DNA of 64,000 nt from Muraenolepis orangiensis (Eukaryota; Chordata; Actinopteri; Gadiformes; Muraenolepididae). Positions 1 to 10,830 of this stretch are shown here, one piece after another. Location of the stretch: NCBI GenBank assembly GCA_027704905.1, contig CM051019.1, positions 23,203,199-23,267,198 of the forward strand, given 5' to 3'. Position numbers and translations under genes: made by a program. The notes under the pieces were generated by a model. The model ran no database searches and was not told the DNA's origin. It saw only the letters and a program-made list of their open reading frames with translations. Every line of letters starts with the position of its first letter. The first letter of the stretch is position 1.

Positions 1-29
1 AGAGAGAGAGAGAGAGAGAGAGAGAGAGC

Positions 30-60
<31 letters not shown>

Positions 61-710
61 CATGAGAGAGACAGAGAGAGCATGAGAGAGAGAGCATGAG
101 AGAGAGAGCATGAGAGAGAGAGAGCATGAGAGAGCATGAGAGAGAGCATGAGAGAGAGCATGAGAGAGAGAGCATGAGAGAGAGAGCATGAGAGAGAGCA
201 TGAGAGAGAGCATGAGAGAGAGAGAGCATGAGAGAGACTAGAGAGAGCATGAGAGAGAGAGCATGAGAGAGAGAGCATGAGAGAGAGAGCATGAGAGAGA
301 GCATGAGAGAGAGCATGAGAGCATGAGAGAGCATGAGAGAGAGAGCATGAGAGAGAGAGAGAGCATGAGAGAGAGAGCATGAGAGAGAGAGCATGAGAGA
401 GAACATGAGAGAGAGCATGAGAGAGAGAGCATGAGAGAGAGAGCATGAGAGAGAGAGCCTAAGAGAGAGCATGAGAGAGAGAGCATGAGACAGCATGAGA
501 GAGAGAGCATGAAAGAGCATGAGAGAGAGAGAGCATGAGAGAGAGAGCATGAGACAGCATGAGAGAGAGAGCATGAAAGAGCATGAGAGAGAGAGAGCAT
601 GAGAGAGAGCATGTGAGAGCATGAGAGAGAGAGAGAGCATGAAAGAGAGAAAGAGAGACAGCGCAGGAGACAGCATGAGAGAGAGAGCATGAGAGAGAGA
701 GAGCAAGGCT
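1..710. repeat. GA-rich GAGAGCATGA-type minisatellite
   Basis: Irregular tandem array of (GA)n runs punctuated by GCATGA. Interval lengths between GCATGA blocks vary, giving a mixed microsatellite/minisatellite. The open frame it creates on the minus strand is only Leu/Ser repeat and is not a gene. Confidence 0.95.
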
Positions 711-775
711 TCATTCTGCCTGCTGCATGTTGGAGCCATGGGAGAGAGACTTGGGCCTTTACCCAGTGAGGGGCC

Positions 776-828
776 GTATAGCATATAGTGTATAGCGTAT
801 AGCGTATAGCGTATAGCGTATAGCGGGC
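776..828. repeat. short GTATAGC tandem repeat
   Basis: About six copies of a 7-9 bp GTATAGC(A/G) motif directly after the GA-rich array. Confidence 0.8.
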
Positions 829-924
829 TATCACTGGATGTCCTAAGAGGCTTCATGTGAAAACACCTATTGGCGTATTGGACTGTGAACAAAACATGTT
901 CATATATTCTCACATCTAGAAAAC

Positions 925-1360
925 CATGCATGTGACTGGGCATTGGTGGCCATGGTGACAGGAATCACATGCATGTGACTGGGCCATGGTGGCCATGGTG
1001 ACAGGAATCACATGCATGTGACTGGGCCATGGTGGCCATGGTGACAGGAATCACATGCATGTGACTGGGCATTGGTGGCCATGGTGACAGGAATCACATG
1101 CATGTGACTGGGCATTGGTGGCCATGGTGACAGGAATCACATGCATGTGACTGGGCATTGGTGGCCATGGTGACAGGAATCACATGCATGTGACTGGGCA
1201 TTGGTGGCCATGGTGACAGGAATCACATGCATGTGACTGGGCATTGGTGGCCATGGTGACAGGAATCACATGCATGTGACTGGGCATTGGTGGCCATGGT
1301 GACAGGAATCACATGCATGTGACTGGGCCATGGTGGCCATGGTGACAGGAATCACATGCA
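925..1360. repeat. 43-bp tandem satellite, 10 copies
   Basis: Ten head-to-tail copies of a 43-bp unit beginning CATGCATGTGACTGGGC and ending GACAGGAATCA. Units differ mainly at one position set (GGGCATTGG versus GGGCCATGG). The near identity suggests recent expansion or homogenisation. Confidence 0.95.
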
Positions 1361-2375
1361 TTTTTCCATTGCTCATTCTAACTTTGTTTACAATGTAATC
1401 ATTTTCATATTTGAATCTATTTAAAACAGATTTTCTCTCTTTATGTGAGAATATTTAACATTTTTCTCAGTTAAATATTAAATATTTGTTTGCCTCGTTA
1501 AGATGATTTCACATCAGGAATTGTAAGACATCTCGGGAATCACCAGCAACAAGCTAACTTTTGCTTATCCTAACGAATATGGCTAATCGCTAACAGGGGC
1601 TAGAGTGCTAGCCGCGTGCTAATCTTAAAAGATTTCTAAAGCAGTTAGAATGATCCCTCAGGAGGTCGGTGGTGGGATGAAACAGAGGATTACGTGGCTT
1701 TCTATTTTCATTCAAATCATTTCTCTCTAGTCTATCCACTGGGTGACTGCGTCACTCCAGTAGAAATAGGAGAACTTCTCTGTGGTGACTTGCAGGCATA
1801 AAAGTAGGTTAATGGAACATTTACAGCCTTCATGGTTTGAGATAACAAGTGATGGGCTCCAAATGGAGGCCATTTAGCCAAAGTCAGACCCCAAACTCCA
1901 TTCAGACCAGAATCCATGCTGGGGAACGGAATATGTGTCAGTGTATTTTAAGATTGGAAACTACAATTAGAAATAATTTCACAGTAATTATATGTAATCA
2001 AATCAAGCGTGGAGGCGGTTCCTCCCAGAACAGAGGGTTATATATGGGTGGAATTGAAATGTGCCAATGTCTTAATGGCTCTCGCCATTAAATATGCATT
2101 ACAATAATAAATGTCTCTTAAGGAAGGGTTCTGAGTAGAAGACTTGAAATATCATCATAATATATATATTTAAATTTTCATTTGGGATTAGATAAACAGC
2201 CATAACCTTAAATAGTGATTATCACGGGTGCTAAATTGAGTCCCATTGGCTCAGGGCGGTGCTCCATAGCGCTTGACTGCCAACGCAGAACCCATCAAGA
2301 CCTATGATTCACACAATAGATCATTGGTTGGTTCCATGGCTTTAGTGCAGCAGGACGCTGGTCCAGGGAGGCTGT

Positions 2376-2376
<1 letters not shown>
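1361..2376. other. AT-rich unique sequence, no gene recognised
   Basis: About 1 kb of mostly AT-rich sequence. Short open frames on both strands around 1,730-2,090 show no recognisable domain, no convincing splice sites and no codon-usage signal. I see no feature here. Confidence 0.4.
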
Positions 2377-2425
<49 letters not shown>

Positions 2426-2427
2426 TC

Positions 2428-2508
<81 letters not shown>
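2377..2508. repeat. (CT)n microsatellite
   Basis: About 130 bp of almost pure CT dinucleotides with two CAT interruptions. Confidence 0.95.
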
Positions 2509-2512
<4 letters not shown>

Positions 2513-2580
2513 CGAGCACACTTTAATATTAACTCCTGCCGTGTACTTCAAGGATGTAATATTATATTCAGTTATGAGCA

Positions 2581-3975
2581 CGAGGGGGAGGGAGAGAGGG
2601 AGGGAGGGGGGGAGGGGGGGAGGGAGAGGGAGAGGGGAGGGAGGGAGGGAGGGAGGGGAGAGGGAAGGGAGGGAGGGAGGGAGGGAGGGAGGGAGGGAGG
2701 GAGGGAAGAGGGAGAGCAGGTGGGACGGAGGGTGGGAGGGGGCGAGGGAGGGGGGGTGGAGGGGGAGAGGGAGGGAGGGAGGGAGGGAGGGAAGAGGGAG
2801 GGAGGGGGGGATGGAGGGAGGGAGGGAGGGAGGGGGGGTGGAGGGGGAGAGGGAGGGAGGGAGGGAGGGAGGGAGGGCAGGTGGGAGGGCAGGTGGGATG
2901 GAGGGTGGGAGGGGGCGAGAGACGGAGGGGGAGGAAGGGAGGGAGGGTGGGAGGGGGCGAGAGATGGAGGGGGAGGAAGGGAGGGAGGGGGGGAGGCGAT
3001 GAAGAATGGATTAGCCCACCTGGTGATGAGGGTTATTTTCTGCTTACCAACACTACTGCCTGTGTGTTTTATCTGCAGAGTGACTTGGAGCAGGAGCAGA
3101 GAGGGGAAACGGGCTGCGTGGATTTGCTGTGTAAGCCGGCACCGTTTTTACCAACAAAATGCTTTCTGCTCATTTCCATTCAGGGTTCAAATCCCTCCTC
3201 TGAGTCCAGTCCCTACAGTCCAGTCATTCCTCATAATGTGTGTTATTCCAGGACCCAAGATATTAACCTGGTTCCAGGCATCCAGGGATCCAGGGGTGGG
3301 GGGGGAGAGAGGGAGGGAGGGAGGGAGGGAGGGGAAGAGGGAGGGAGGGAGGGAGGGAGGGAGGGAGGGAGGGAGGGAGGGAGGGAGGGAAGAGGGAGAG
3401 CAGGTGGGATGGAGGGTGGGAGGGGGCGAGAGACGGAGGGGGAGGAAGGGAGGGAGGGAGGGGGGGATGGAGGGAGGGAGGGAGGGAGGGAGGGAGGGAG
3501 GGAGGGGGGGTGGAGGGGGAGAGGGAGGGAGGGAGGGAGGGAGGGCAGGTGGGAGGGCAGGTGGGATGGAGGGTGGGAGGGGGCGAGAGACGGAGGGGGA
3601 GGAAGGGAGGGAGGGTGGGAGGGGGCGAGAGATGGAGGGGGAGGAAGGGAGGGAGGGGGGGAGGCGATGAAGAATGGATTAGCCCACCTGGTGATGAGGG
3701 TTATTTTCTGCTTACCAACACTACTGCCTGTGTGTTTTATCTGCAGAGTGACTTGGAGCAGGAGCAGAGCGGGGAAACGGGCTGCGTGGATTTGCTGTGT
3801 AAGCCGGCACCGTTTTTACCAACAAAATGCTTTCTGCTCATTTCCATTCAGGGTTCAAATCCCTCCTCTGAGTCCAGTCCCTACAGTCCAGTCATTCCTC
3901 ATAATGTGTGTTATTCCAGGACCCAAAGATATTAACCTGGTTTCCAGGCATCCAGGGGATCCAGGGGGTGGGGGG
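2581..3975. repeat. GGGA-rich tract containing a 668-bp tandem duplication
   Basis: Purine tracts of (GGGA)n flank an identical-looking unique block beginning GAAGAATGGATTAGCCC at 3,001 and again at 3,669, exactly 668 bp apart. Each unique block is about 290 bp and holds an exon-like stretch: TTTTATCTGCAG acceptor-like, then about 56 nt, then a GTAAGC donor-like site. The two copies differ by only a few bases (for example GAGAGGGG versus GAGCGGGG). The long frames across the GGGA tracts are translated low-complexity DNA. Confidence 0.85.
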
Positions 3976-4011
3976 GGGAGAGAGGATTGAGAACAGCGGC
4001 GAGAGGAACGA

Positions 4012-4076
4012 GAGAGGGAGGGACTTCCTTTAAGAGGGAGGGACTTCCTTTAAGAGGGAGGGACTTCCTTTATCAG
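4012..4076. repeat. 20-bp tandem repeat, about 3 copies
   Basis: Three copies of GGACTTCCTTTAAGAGGGAG with a degenerate end. Confidence 0.9.
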
Positions 4077-4329
4077 GGAAATCTGTTTCTGTTTCATGTT
4101 TTTCACATATTGCTTTGATAATTTCTTGGTCAAAGAACGTGTTCTTCTTGTTCTTGTCATGATCTTATTTTTCTCTTTCAGTGGCGTTAAATATAATATA
4201 TATATATATTAAACATATATATATATATTTCATCAACTACTCATAAATAAAAATGGAGTACCTTTTATATACAAGTCATGCCTCACATTCACCCATTCAT
4301 CCACCGACGGTGGAGTCAGCCATCAAGGA

Positions 4330-4476
4330 GACAGCCAGCAGGTCAGGAGCAGTTAGGGTTAGGGTGTCTTGCTCAGGGACACCTCGACAGGTTTTGCTAT
4401 GGAGGAGCCGGGGATCGAACCAGCAACCTTCCGGTAGTGAGGCCACCGCTCTACCTCCTTATCTACTGCCGCCCCT
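4330..4476 (-). mobile_element. tRNA-derived SINE head
   Basis: Read on the minus strand, the segment begins GGCGGCAGTAG and contains an A-box-like GGTAGAGCGGTGG and a perfect B-box-like GGTTCGATCCCC (plus 4,410-4,421). That is the internal Pol III promoter layout of tRNA-derived SINEs. The downstream part contains CAGGGACACC-type sequence common in fish genomes. The exact SINE family and ends were not determined. Confidence 0.6.
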
Positions 4477-4618
4477 CATAGGAAGGAAGAGACCGGGAAT
4501 TGAGTTGCGGTAGACAGGGATAACTTTGGTTCATTCATCAATTCACAACCGTCTCTCAGCCTTCTATGGATAGGGCGGAGGAGGGATGTGTTTGACTGAG
4601 ACCCCTGGGCACCCAGGG

Positions 4619-4698
4619 CTCCGGGGCCCTGTCCTGGGGCCCGGGGCCCTGTCCTGGGGCCCGGGGCCCTGTCCTGGGGCCCGGGGCCCTGTCCTGGA
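4619..4698. repeat. 20-bp GC-rich tandem repeat, about 4 copies
   Basis: Four copies of a 20-bp unit CCGGGGCCCTGTCCTGGGGC. Confidence 0.95.
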
Positions 4699-4816
4699 GC
4701 ATGACTGAGTGGCAGGCTGGGAGCTGACGTTGTGTAGCAGGATGGGTCAGAGCCCGGGGTGATATTGGTATGGTGAGTGATAGCATAAAGCCCACAGGTT
4801 CCCACCCAGCAACAGC

Positions 4817-4819
<3 letters not shown>

Positions 4820-4906
<87 letters not shown>

Positions 4907-4934
4907 TTGTGGATGCATGTGTGTGGATGCATGT

Positions 4935-4975
<41 letters not shown>

Positions 4976-5020
4976 CATGTGTGTGCGTGCATTTGTTAGA
5001 GTGCATGTGTGTGTGTGTGG
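4820..5020. repeat. (GT)n microsatellite, interrupted
   Basis: A pure GT run of about 80 bp followed by GT-rich sequence with ATGCATGTGTG interruptions. Confidence 0.95.
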
Positions 5021-6235
5021 TCTCTGGACCATGACCTCTGTATCAGCCCCCTTCATTCACTCTTCTCCTCCTCATTCTCTCGTTCTTGACGTTAACCCAA
5101 TCTCAGTGTCAGTGGAAGAGGTCTTAACGGTCATCCCCCTCCAGTCCACCAGGGGCGCTGCTGGTCTTCCAGAACCACTTGATCAGAGCAAGATCAAGGG
5201 AGCACAACATATAGCAATTTATCGCATCAATGATGCGAAAATCTGTTGTTATTTCCAGGTGGTTATTTGGTCATTTTGTCTTTTGAGTAAATAATCTGTG
5301 TTGCTTATTCCACCTGATGGTTGACTGGACGTCAGCATCATCACTTCCCCTGTTGTTGCCAAGCAACGTTGATAGCGAATAACAAGGAAACTATAATCCA
5401 CTGAAACCCCTCTTGGAGTTGGCTTGTTCTTTGTCTTTATCTACAGCAGCTAACAAACAGCACAAAGCCACTACAAGCATCCAAACTTAAACAAGAAGTT
5501 GTCAAATAATAACAATGAAACAATTTTTTTGCTGCCAGCTATTATTTCACACAAATAATTTCACACACACCAGAATACCCCAAAACGATTAACTCTCACA
5601 GCAACGCCGAAAGAAAACAGGAGCAAAGAAATCCATGGAAATCCACCACGGAGAACCTGGGCTCAGAACCCTGGAGAACCACCGAGCCGATACAGGGCCG
5701 GTTGGGAGACGCTCCAACAAATCAAACATCCCACGGTCGGTCCTTCCAGAACCGACTCCAGTCTTTAAGGTTAAGTTAAAAGGTGTGAAATGAATTTAAA
5801 GCAGTTGGGGGTAAAGAACGCAGCGCCCAGCAGAACCCAGCCTGGGTCGAGTGATGATAATAAAGCCCACTGCAGAACCCACGGCCCCAGCAGCCGCTCG
5901 GAGCCACGCCCACCGCCGCCGCCTTCTACCCACACGCTCTCTGGGAGAAACAACACCAATAAAACCCTCAAGCCTGTTAAACCATATATTATATTTTCCG
6001 CCATGTCAGAGCTTTGACCCCCGAGGGGATCGGAGCGGGACTGAAGGCCAGATAACGATGAATGGATGAACGGCTTGCGGCGCGACAGCCTCGTTTGTTT
6101 ACAGCGGGATAACGCCGTCGTCAGGGGCAACGCCAGTAAACCCCCCCCGGTCCCCGTCTCTGGAAGGATGGGTTAGGGCAGGAATGGGATGACTAATAGA
6201 AAAGGAAAGAAGGATACAAGAAAAGAAGGAAAAAT
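5021..6235. other. unique sequence without recognised gene
   Basis: About 1.2 kb, moderately GC-rich between 5,640 and 6,150. Short open frames are present on both strands (largest 5,771-6,130 minus), but none shows a known domain or supported splice structure. It could contain regulatory sequence or a short exon. Nothing can be assigned. Confidence 0.35.
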
Positions 6236-6237
6236 AT

Positions 6238-6268
<31 letters not shown>

Positions 6269-6315
6269 AGAAAGAAAGAAAGAAAGAAAGAAGAAAGAAA
6301 GAAAGAAAGAAAGAC
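6238..6315. repeat. (GAAA)n microsatellite
   Basis: A GAAA/AAAG tetranucleotide run of about 75 bp inside a wider A/G-rich stretch (6,190-6,480). Confidence 0.9.
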
Positions 6316-6673
6316 AGAAAGGGACATAAATGTTATCGGAAGAACGGATGAAAATGGGAAGAAAGACTTGTAAGAAAGCAGGAAAGTAAGAAAGACAGAA
6401 TTGAAATGAGAATAATGAATGAGATAATAAAACAGACAGAAGGGTGTGAAGAAGGAGAGAAGAAGAAGACTCATTGGAGAGGTGTAGTGAGGAGACCAGT
6501 GGCCAGTGGATGATTTATAAGTCCAGATGAGGGAGGAAGTGGGGAAGTGTGAAATGTGTTATCACAATGCAAAGAGAGTGGAAAGGAGACATGTGTGGGA
6601 TTGGACCTGGAGCCAGAGGGCTGGTTGACAAGAGAAGGTGTTGGAAGAATGGAGCTCTGATACCAGACTACCT

Positions 6674-6932
<259 letters not shown>

Positions 6933-7402
6933 CCTTTGGGAGGTTGCACAACGACAATCAATTGGAAAGAGGAGAGTGTGTTAAAGACAGGCAGAAGAGG
7001 CACAGGAGAGGGAGGGAGGCTGTACCGGGGCTGATACCATGCATTGTGTCGTCTCCCTGTTTCTATTTAAGTTAAGGGGTTGTATAATGGTCATTGTAGA
7101 ACAAGTCTATTTTCACACCATTTGCTCTGCGGAACCATATTCAATTTTCTTTTACTTTTTATGTCCAAATATATTCGTGTAGCTTTCTTTCTCAATAAAT
7201 AAACATATCTATAGTGTTAATGGCTAAGATATCACTAACCATATAATGAATTGTGCCAACTGAAACCATGGATTTTAAGGAGGCAGGAGGTTCTTTTTCA
7301 GCCTCATGTCTGACACTTCTTACATGTTTTATAGTAGGACTGACAGCAGACAGACTCATTGAACACATATATCACACAGATCCATATTCAACTGTTACAA
7401 AT

Positions 7403-8055
7403 TCAGATGTCCCTCTCACGACCCGAGGTAGATGAATTAAAGAGTCTGATGGCCACAGGAAGAAAGGACTTCCTGTGGCGTTCTGTGGTGCACCTGCGTG
7501 GAATGAGTCTGTTGCTAAAGGTGCTTCTATATGAGGTCAGCACCTGATGGAGAGGGTGAGAGTTGTTGTCAAGGATACTACGCAGCTTGCGCAGCATCCT
7601 TCTCTCAGACACCACCAACAAGGAGTCCAGCTGGACCCCCAGGACAGCGCCAGCCTTCCTGACGATCCTGCTGATCTTGTTGGCGTCTGCTGACCTCAAC
7701 CTGCTTCCCCAGCACACGACACCGGAGAAGATGGCACTGGCTACCACCGACTGGTAGAACATCTTCAGCATCGTGTTACAAACGTTGAAGGACCGGAGCC
7801 TCCACAGGAAGTAGAGACGGCTCTGGCCCTTCTTGTACACAGCCTCAGAGTTCTTGGCCCAGACCAGTTTGTTGTCCAGATGAACTCCCAGGTATTTATA
7901 TACCTGAACAACTTCAGCGGACACACCCTCGATGGAAATGGGTGTGGGGGTAGATTTCCTCCTGCGGAAGTCCACCACCATCTCCTTCATCTTGTCAGTG
8001 TTGAGCTGCATGTGGTTCAGCTCACACCACTCAACGAAGGAATCCACGACTAAGA
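7403..8055 (-). pseudogene. LINE family A reverse transcriptase C-terminal fragment
   Basis: Minus-strand frame of about 214 residues matching the last third of the RT at 22,300-22,950. Shared blocks include WCELNHMQLNTDKM, VVDFRRRKSTPTPISI, YKYLGVHLDNKLVW and AIFSGVVCWGSRLRSADANK. The palm-domain catalytic motifs lie upstream and are missing, so the copy is dead. It is truncated at both ends: the match stops near 8,055 on the 5' side, and the 3' UTR and tail are absent. Loss of the 3' end is unusual for a LINE and implies a later deletion or rearrangement. The C-terminal frame here is intact where the 22.8-kb copy has a frameshift. Confidence 0.9.
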
Positions 8056-8062
8056 GTCCACG

Positions 8063-8123
8063 ACAAATGATGGTCTGTTACAAATGATGGTCTGTTACAA
8101 ATGATGGTCTGTTACAAATGATG
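8063..8123. repeat. 17-bp tandem repeat, about 3.6 copies
   Basis: Copies of ACAAATGATGGTCTGTT abutting the broken 5' end of the LINE fragment. Confidence 0.9.
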
Positions 8124-8217
8124 TGAATGAAATATTACACATCGCCATCCTAACCTCTACCAAATGCAGGATCCAGAGTATTTTAGGTACCCTTTAATAA
8201 ATATGTGACCGTGATTA

Positions 8218-8244
8218 CTTATATATATAGATATACTGTATATC

Positions 8245-8298
<54 letters not shown>

Positions 8299-8430
8299 TA
8301 CATACATACATACGCACGCACGCACGCACACACACACACACACACACATACATACACACACACACACATACATACATACATACATACATACATACATACA
8401 TACATACATACATACATACATACATACATG
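8218..8430. repeat. compound microsatellite (AT)n-(GA)n-(CATA)n-(CA)n-(CATA)n
   Basis: Successive TATA, GAGA, CATACATA, CACACA and CATA blocks with sharp boundaries. Confidence 0.95.
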
Positions 8431-8503
8431 CTACAAGGCCCTCCTCCGCCCCCCGTTCGGCCACTCAGACCACCGCTCTATCCAGCTACTCCCCGCCTCC
8501 CCT

Positions 8504-8690
8504 TGCCGATATATTGCATTTTATAAATTGCATTTTTATTTTTTTACTTCTTTTATTCTATTTTTATCTATTTTTATCATATTTTATAACTGCTGTCTGT
8601 CGTCGGGTATTGCACATAAGATTTTCACTAACTGCTTTATACTTGTGTAAACTGTGAAGTGACAATAAACTTGACTTGACTTGACTTGAC
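8504..8690 (+). mobile_element. LINE family B 3' UTR fragment with (TTGAC)n tail
   Basis: Matches the 3' UTR at 60,775-60,996: an AT-rich stretch, then CTGCTGTCTGTCGTCGGG, then GTGAAGTGACAATAAAC and four TTGAC repeats. Only the last about 190 bp of the element are present, typical of extreme 5' truncation. A (CATA)n run starts exactly at the tail. Confidence 0.85.
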
Positions 8691-8808
8691 ATACATACAT
8701 ACATACATACATACATACATACATACATACATACATACATACATACATACATACATACATTATCTATTATCAGACAGATAGATAGATAGATAGATAGATG
8801 GATGGATG

Positions 8809-8886
<78 letters not shown>

Positions 8887-8925
8887 CAGATAGATAGATA
8901 GATAGATAGATAGTAGATAGATAGC

Positions 8926-8960
<35 letters not shown>

Positions 8961-8968
8961 TAGATAGG

Positions 8969-9026
<58 letters not shown>

Positions 9027-9045
9027 TATAGATAGATAGATAGAT
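8691..9045. repeat. (CATA)n followed by (GATA)n microsatellite
   Basis: (CATA)n at 8,691-8,760 and a long, slightly interrupted (GATA)n at 8,775-9,045. Confidence 0.95.
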
Positions 9046-9848
9046 CCCCTGGAGGCTCTCAGCCACAGGTTTGATAGTTTAAGTGAAGATTGTGGCCCAT
9101 TCAAACTTTTGAAGATGTCATTACTTATTATTACTTACTTGTTTTTGTGAAACATTAAAATAACCGTTTATAAATAAAGCATACTGTTTATCAATTGGGA
9201 CCATTTATTATTTTTCTTCTTCTGTTTTGCAGTTATAAAAACAAAACTTCTTAGCTTCAGTGACTGTTAAACCGTATCTTAAACATAAGAAATAACACAT
9301 GGTGTTAATGGTGTTATTTTGACATTGCTGTGAAATCTAATTGAACAACACATCAACACAGCAGAACTTCACACGTAGAACAGGACACTTAAAAGATCTG
9401 CTCAGCAAATATCTATATGATATATATATAATATCTATATGATATATAAGTGTTGAGTGTTACTCTTACTGTGTTACTGTATCTCTTGACTGTATCTCCA
9501 GTGAATTGTTAGTAGCAGTACTTCCGTTCCCCTGCTATACTTGTGTCTCTTGATTTCCTGATTGGCCGTGACATCACTTCCTGTAAGTCACATGATAAAA
9601 AATTGGTAGCAGGCCAAGCCTGAACTCAATTTAACTTGATGGGTTTTTCCCTTGTGTGTACATTTCAATATATTATGCATTATATATTTGATATATTATG
9701 GATGAGGAATGTCCAGCATGTGCGTGTCTGTTCATTAAAGTCATGTTGTCACATGTTGAATGTCAACGCACAATGTTTAAGGTCAACACGGTAATATTCT
9801 CTCTGTCATTTGTTCACACACAGTTGGTGGGGGGGGGAGGTCTACTGC
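9046..9848. other. AT-rich unique sequence, no gene recognised
   Basis: About 800 bp of AT-rich sequence with short TA-rich palindromic stretches near 9,415-9,450. No supported coding or RNA feature. Confidence 0.35.
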
Positions 9849-9947
<99 letters not shown>

Positions 9948-9951
9948 CACA

Positions 9952-10000
<49 letters not shown>
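9849..10000. repeat. (CA)n microsatellite
   Basis: About 150 bp of nearly pure CA. Confidence 0.95.
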
Positions 10001-10002
<2 letters not shown>

Positions 10003-10066
10003 TGCGCTGTACCCTATGGTTTTATTGTCCATGGTTATATTAAGGCACAGCCCAGGATTATGATAT

Positions 10067-10145
10067 CCATTCCAAGATTCAAGATTTTGTATTGTCCATA
10101 CGCAACAAGTACAATGGAATGCTTACTCTCCAATCCCTCCTGCAG
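10067..10145 (-). mobile_element. LINE family C 3'-end fragment
   Basis: The reverse complement reads ATTCCATTGTACTTGTTG, a short link, then an AAAATCTTGAATCTTGG-like tail. It matches the 3' ends at 17,940-17,997 and 24,425-24,478. Confidence 0.7.
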
Positions 10146-10404
10146 TATGAATGTTCTAAAACAATATACTATCAAAAAACTTTACACAATGAAAATTAAG
10201 GATTAAGGATTAATAAAGTGACTGATGAATGATATGTACATGTGTTGAACATGTACGTACATCACGACTGAGTTCCCCGTCATGTGGCCCCATGTAGAAA
10301 TCTATATTGGACGGCCAGCTTATCCAGGAATATGGACTGATGCAAGAATGCTTAACAGTTCTACGTTGCCTTGATCAGTCGAAACAAAAGGAAATGCAAA
10401 TTAG

Positions 10405-10700
10405 TTGTGTTTCCATCCACAAGTTGGAGCGAACAAACTAGGTCAGCTTGAGAAGAAGCCCACAGCGTAAGTCACCTTCAAAGGTTCAGAGTTCAAAGTT
10501 TGCTACGTCAGAATTGATTCGGCAAAGTTGTTTCCTTCTCCGCTTTTGCAAATGAACTCGATTGGAATCAGTCAAAAAACACCTCAAGCCAGCGTATCGA
10601 CCAATCAGAGGAAGTTGATTAGTATTTGGCCGTTTCCATCAACATGTTCTAATGCGTCTAATGCAAACTGCGTATCAAAATATGGTGATGGAAACCCGAC
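10405..10700. mobile_element. possible MITE with TTTCCATC/GATGGAAA ends
   Basis: Begins with TGTGTTTCCATCCACA and ends with GGTGATGGAAACCC, a short terminal inverted repeat enclosing about 290 bp of non-coding sequence. No target-site duplication was verified. Confidence 0.35.
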
Positions 10701-10830
10701 TATTGACACAACACACGATAATGTAGAGCATACTATCTATTAAGCAATGCTTAGTTGATCCATTGATCCATTGATTGATGAAGAGAAGGAAAGAAGGAAG
10801 AGAAGGAAAGAAGGTAAGAAGGAGGGTAAC

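Noticed and set aside
925..1360. Regular 43-bp repeats as a CRISPR-like array
   Set aside because: Units are contiguous with no unique spacers, and the surroundings are vertebrate.
4350..4363. TTAGGGTTAGGG as a telomere relic
   Set aside because: Only two copies, inside a SINE-like repeat.
6190..6480. 93-codon hydrophobic frame on the minus strand
   Set aside because: Derived from the (GAAA)n tract and flanking A/G-rich sequence; Phe/Leu/Ser repeat only.
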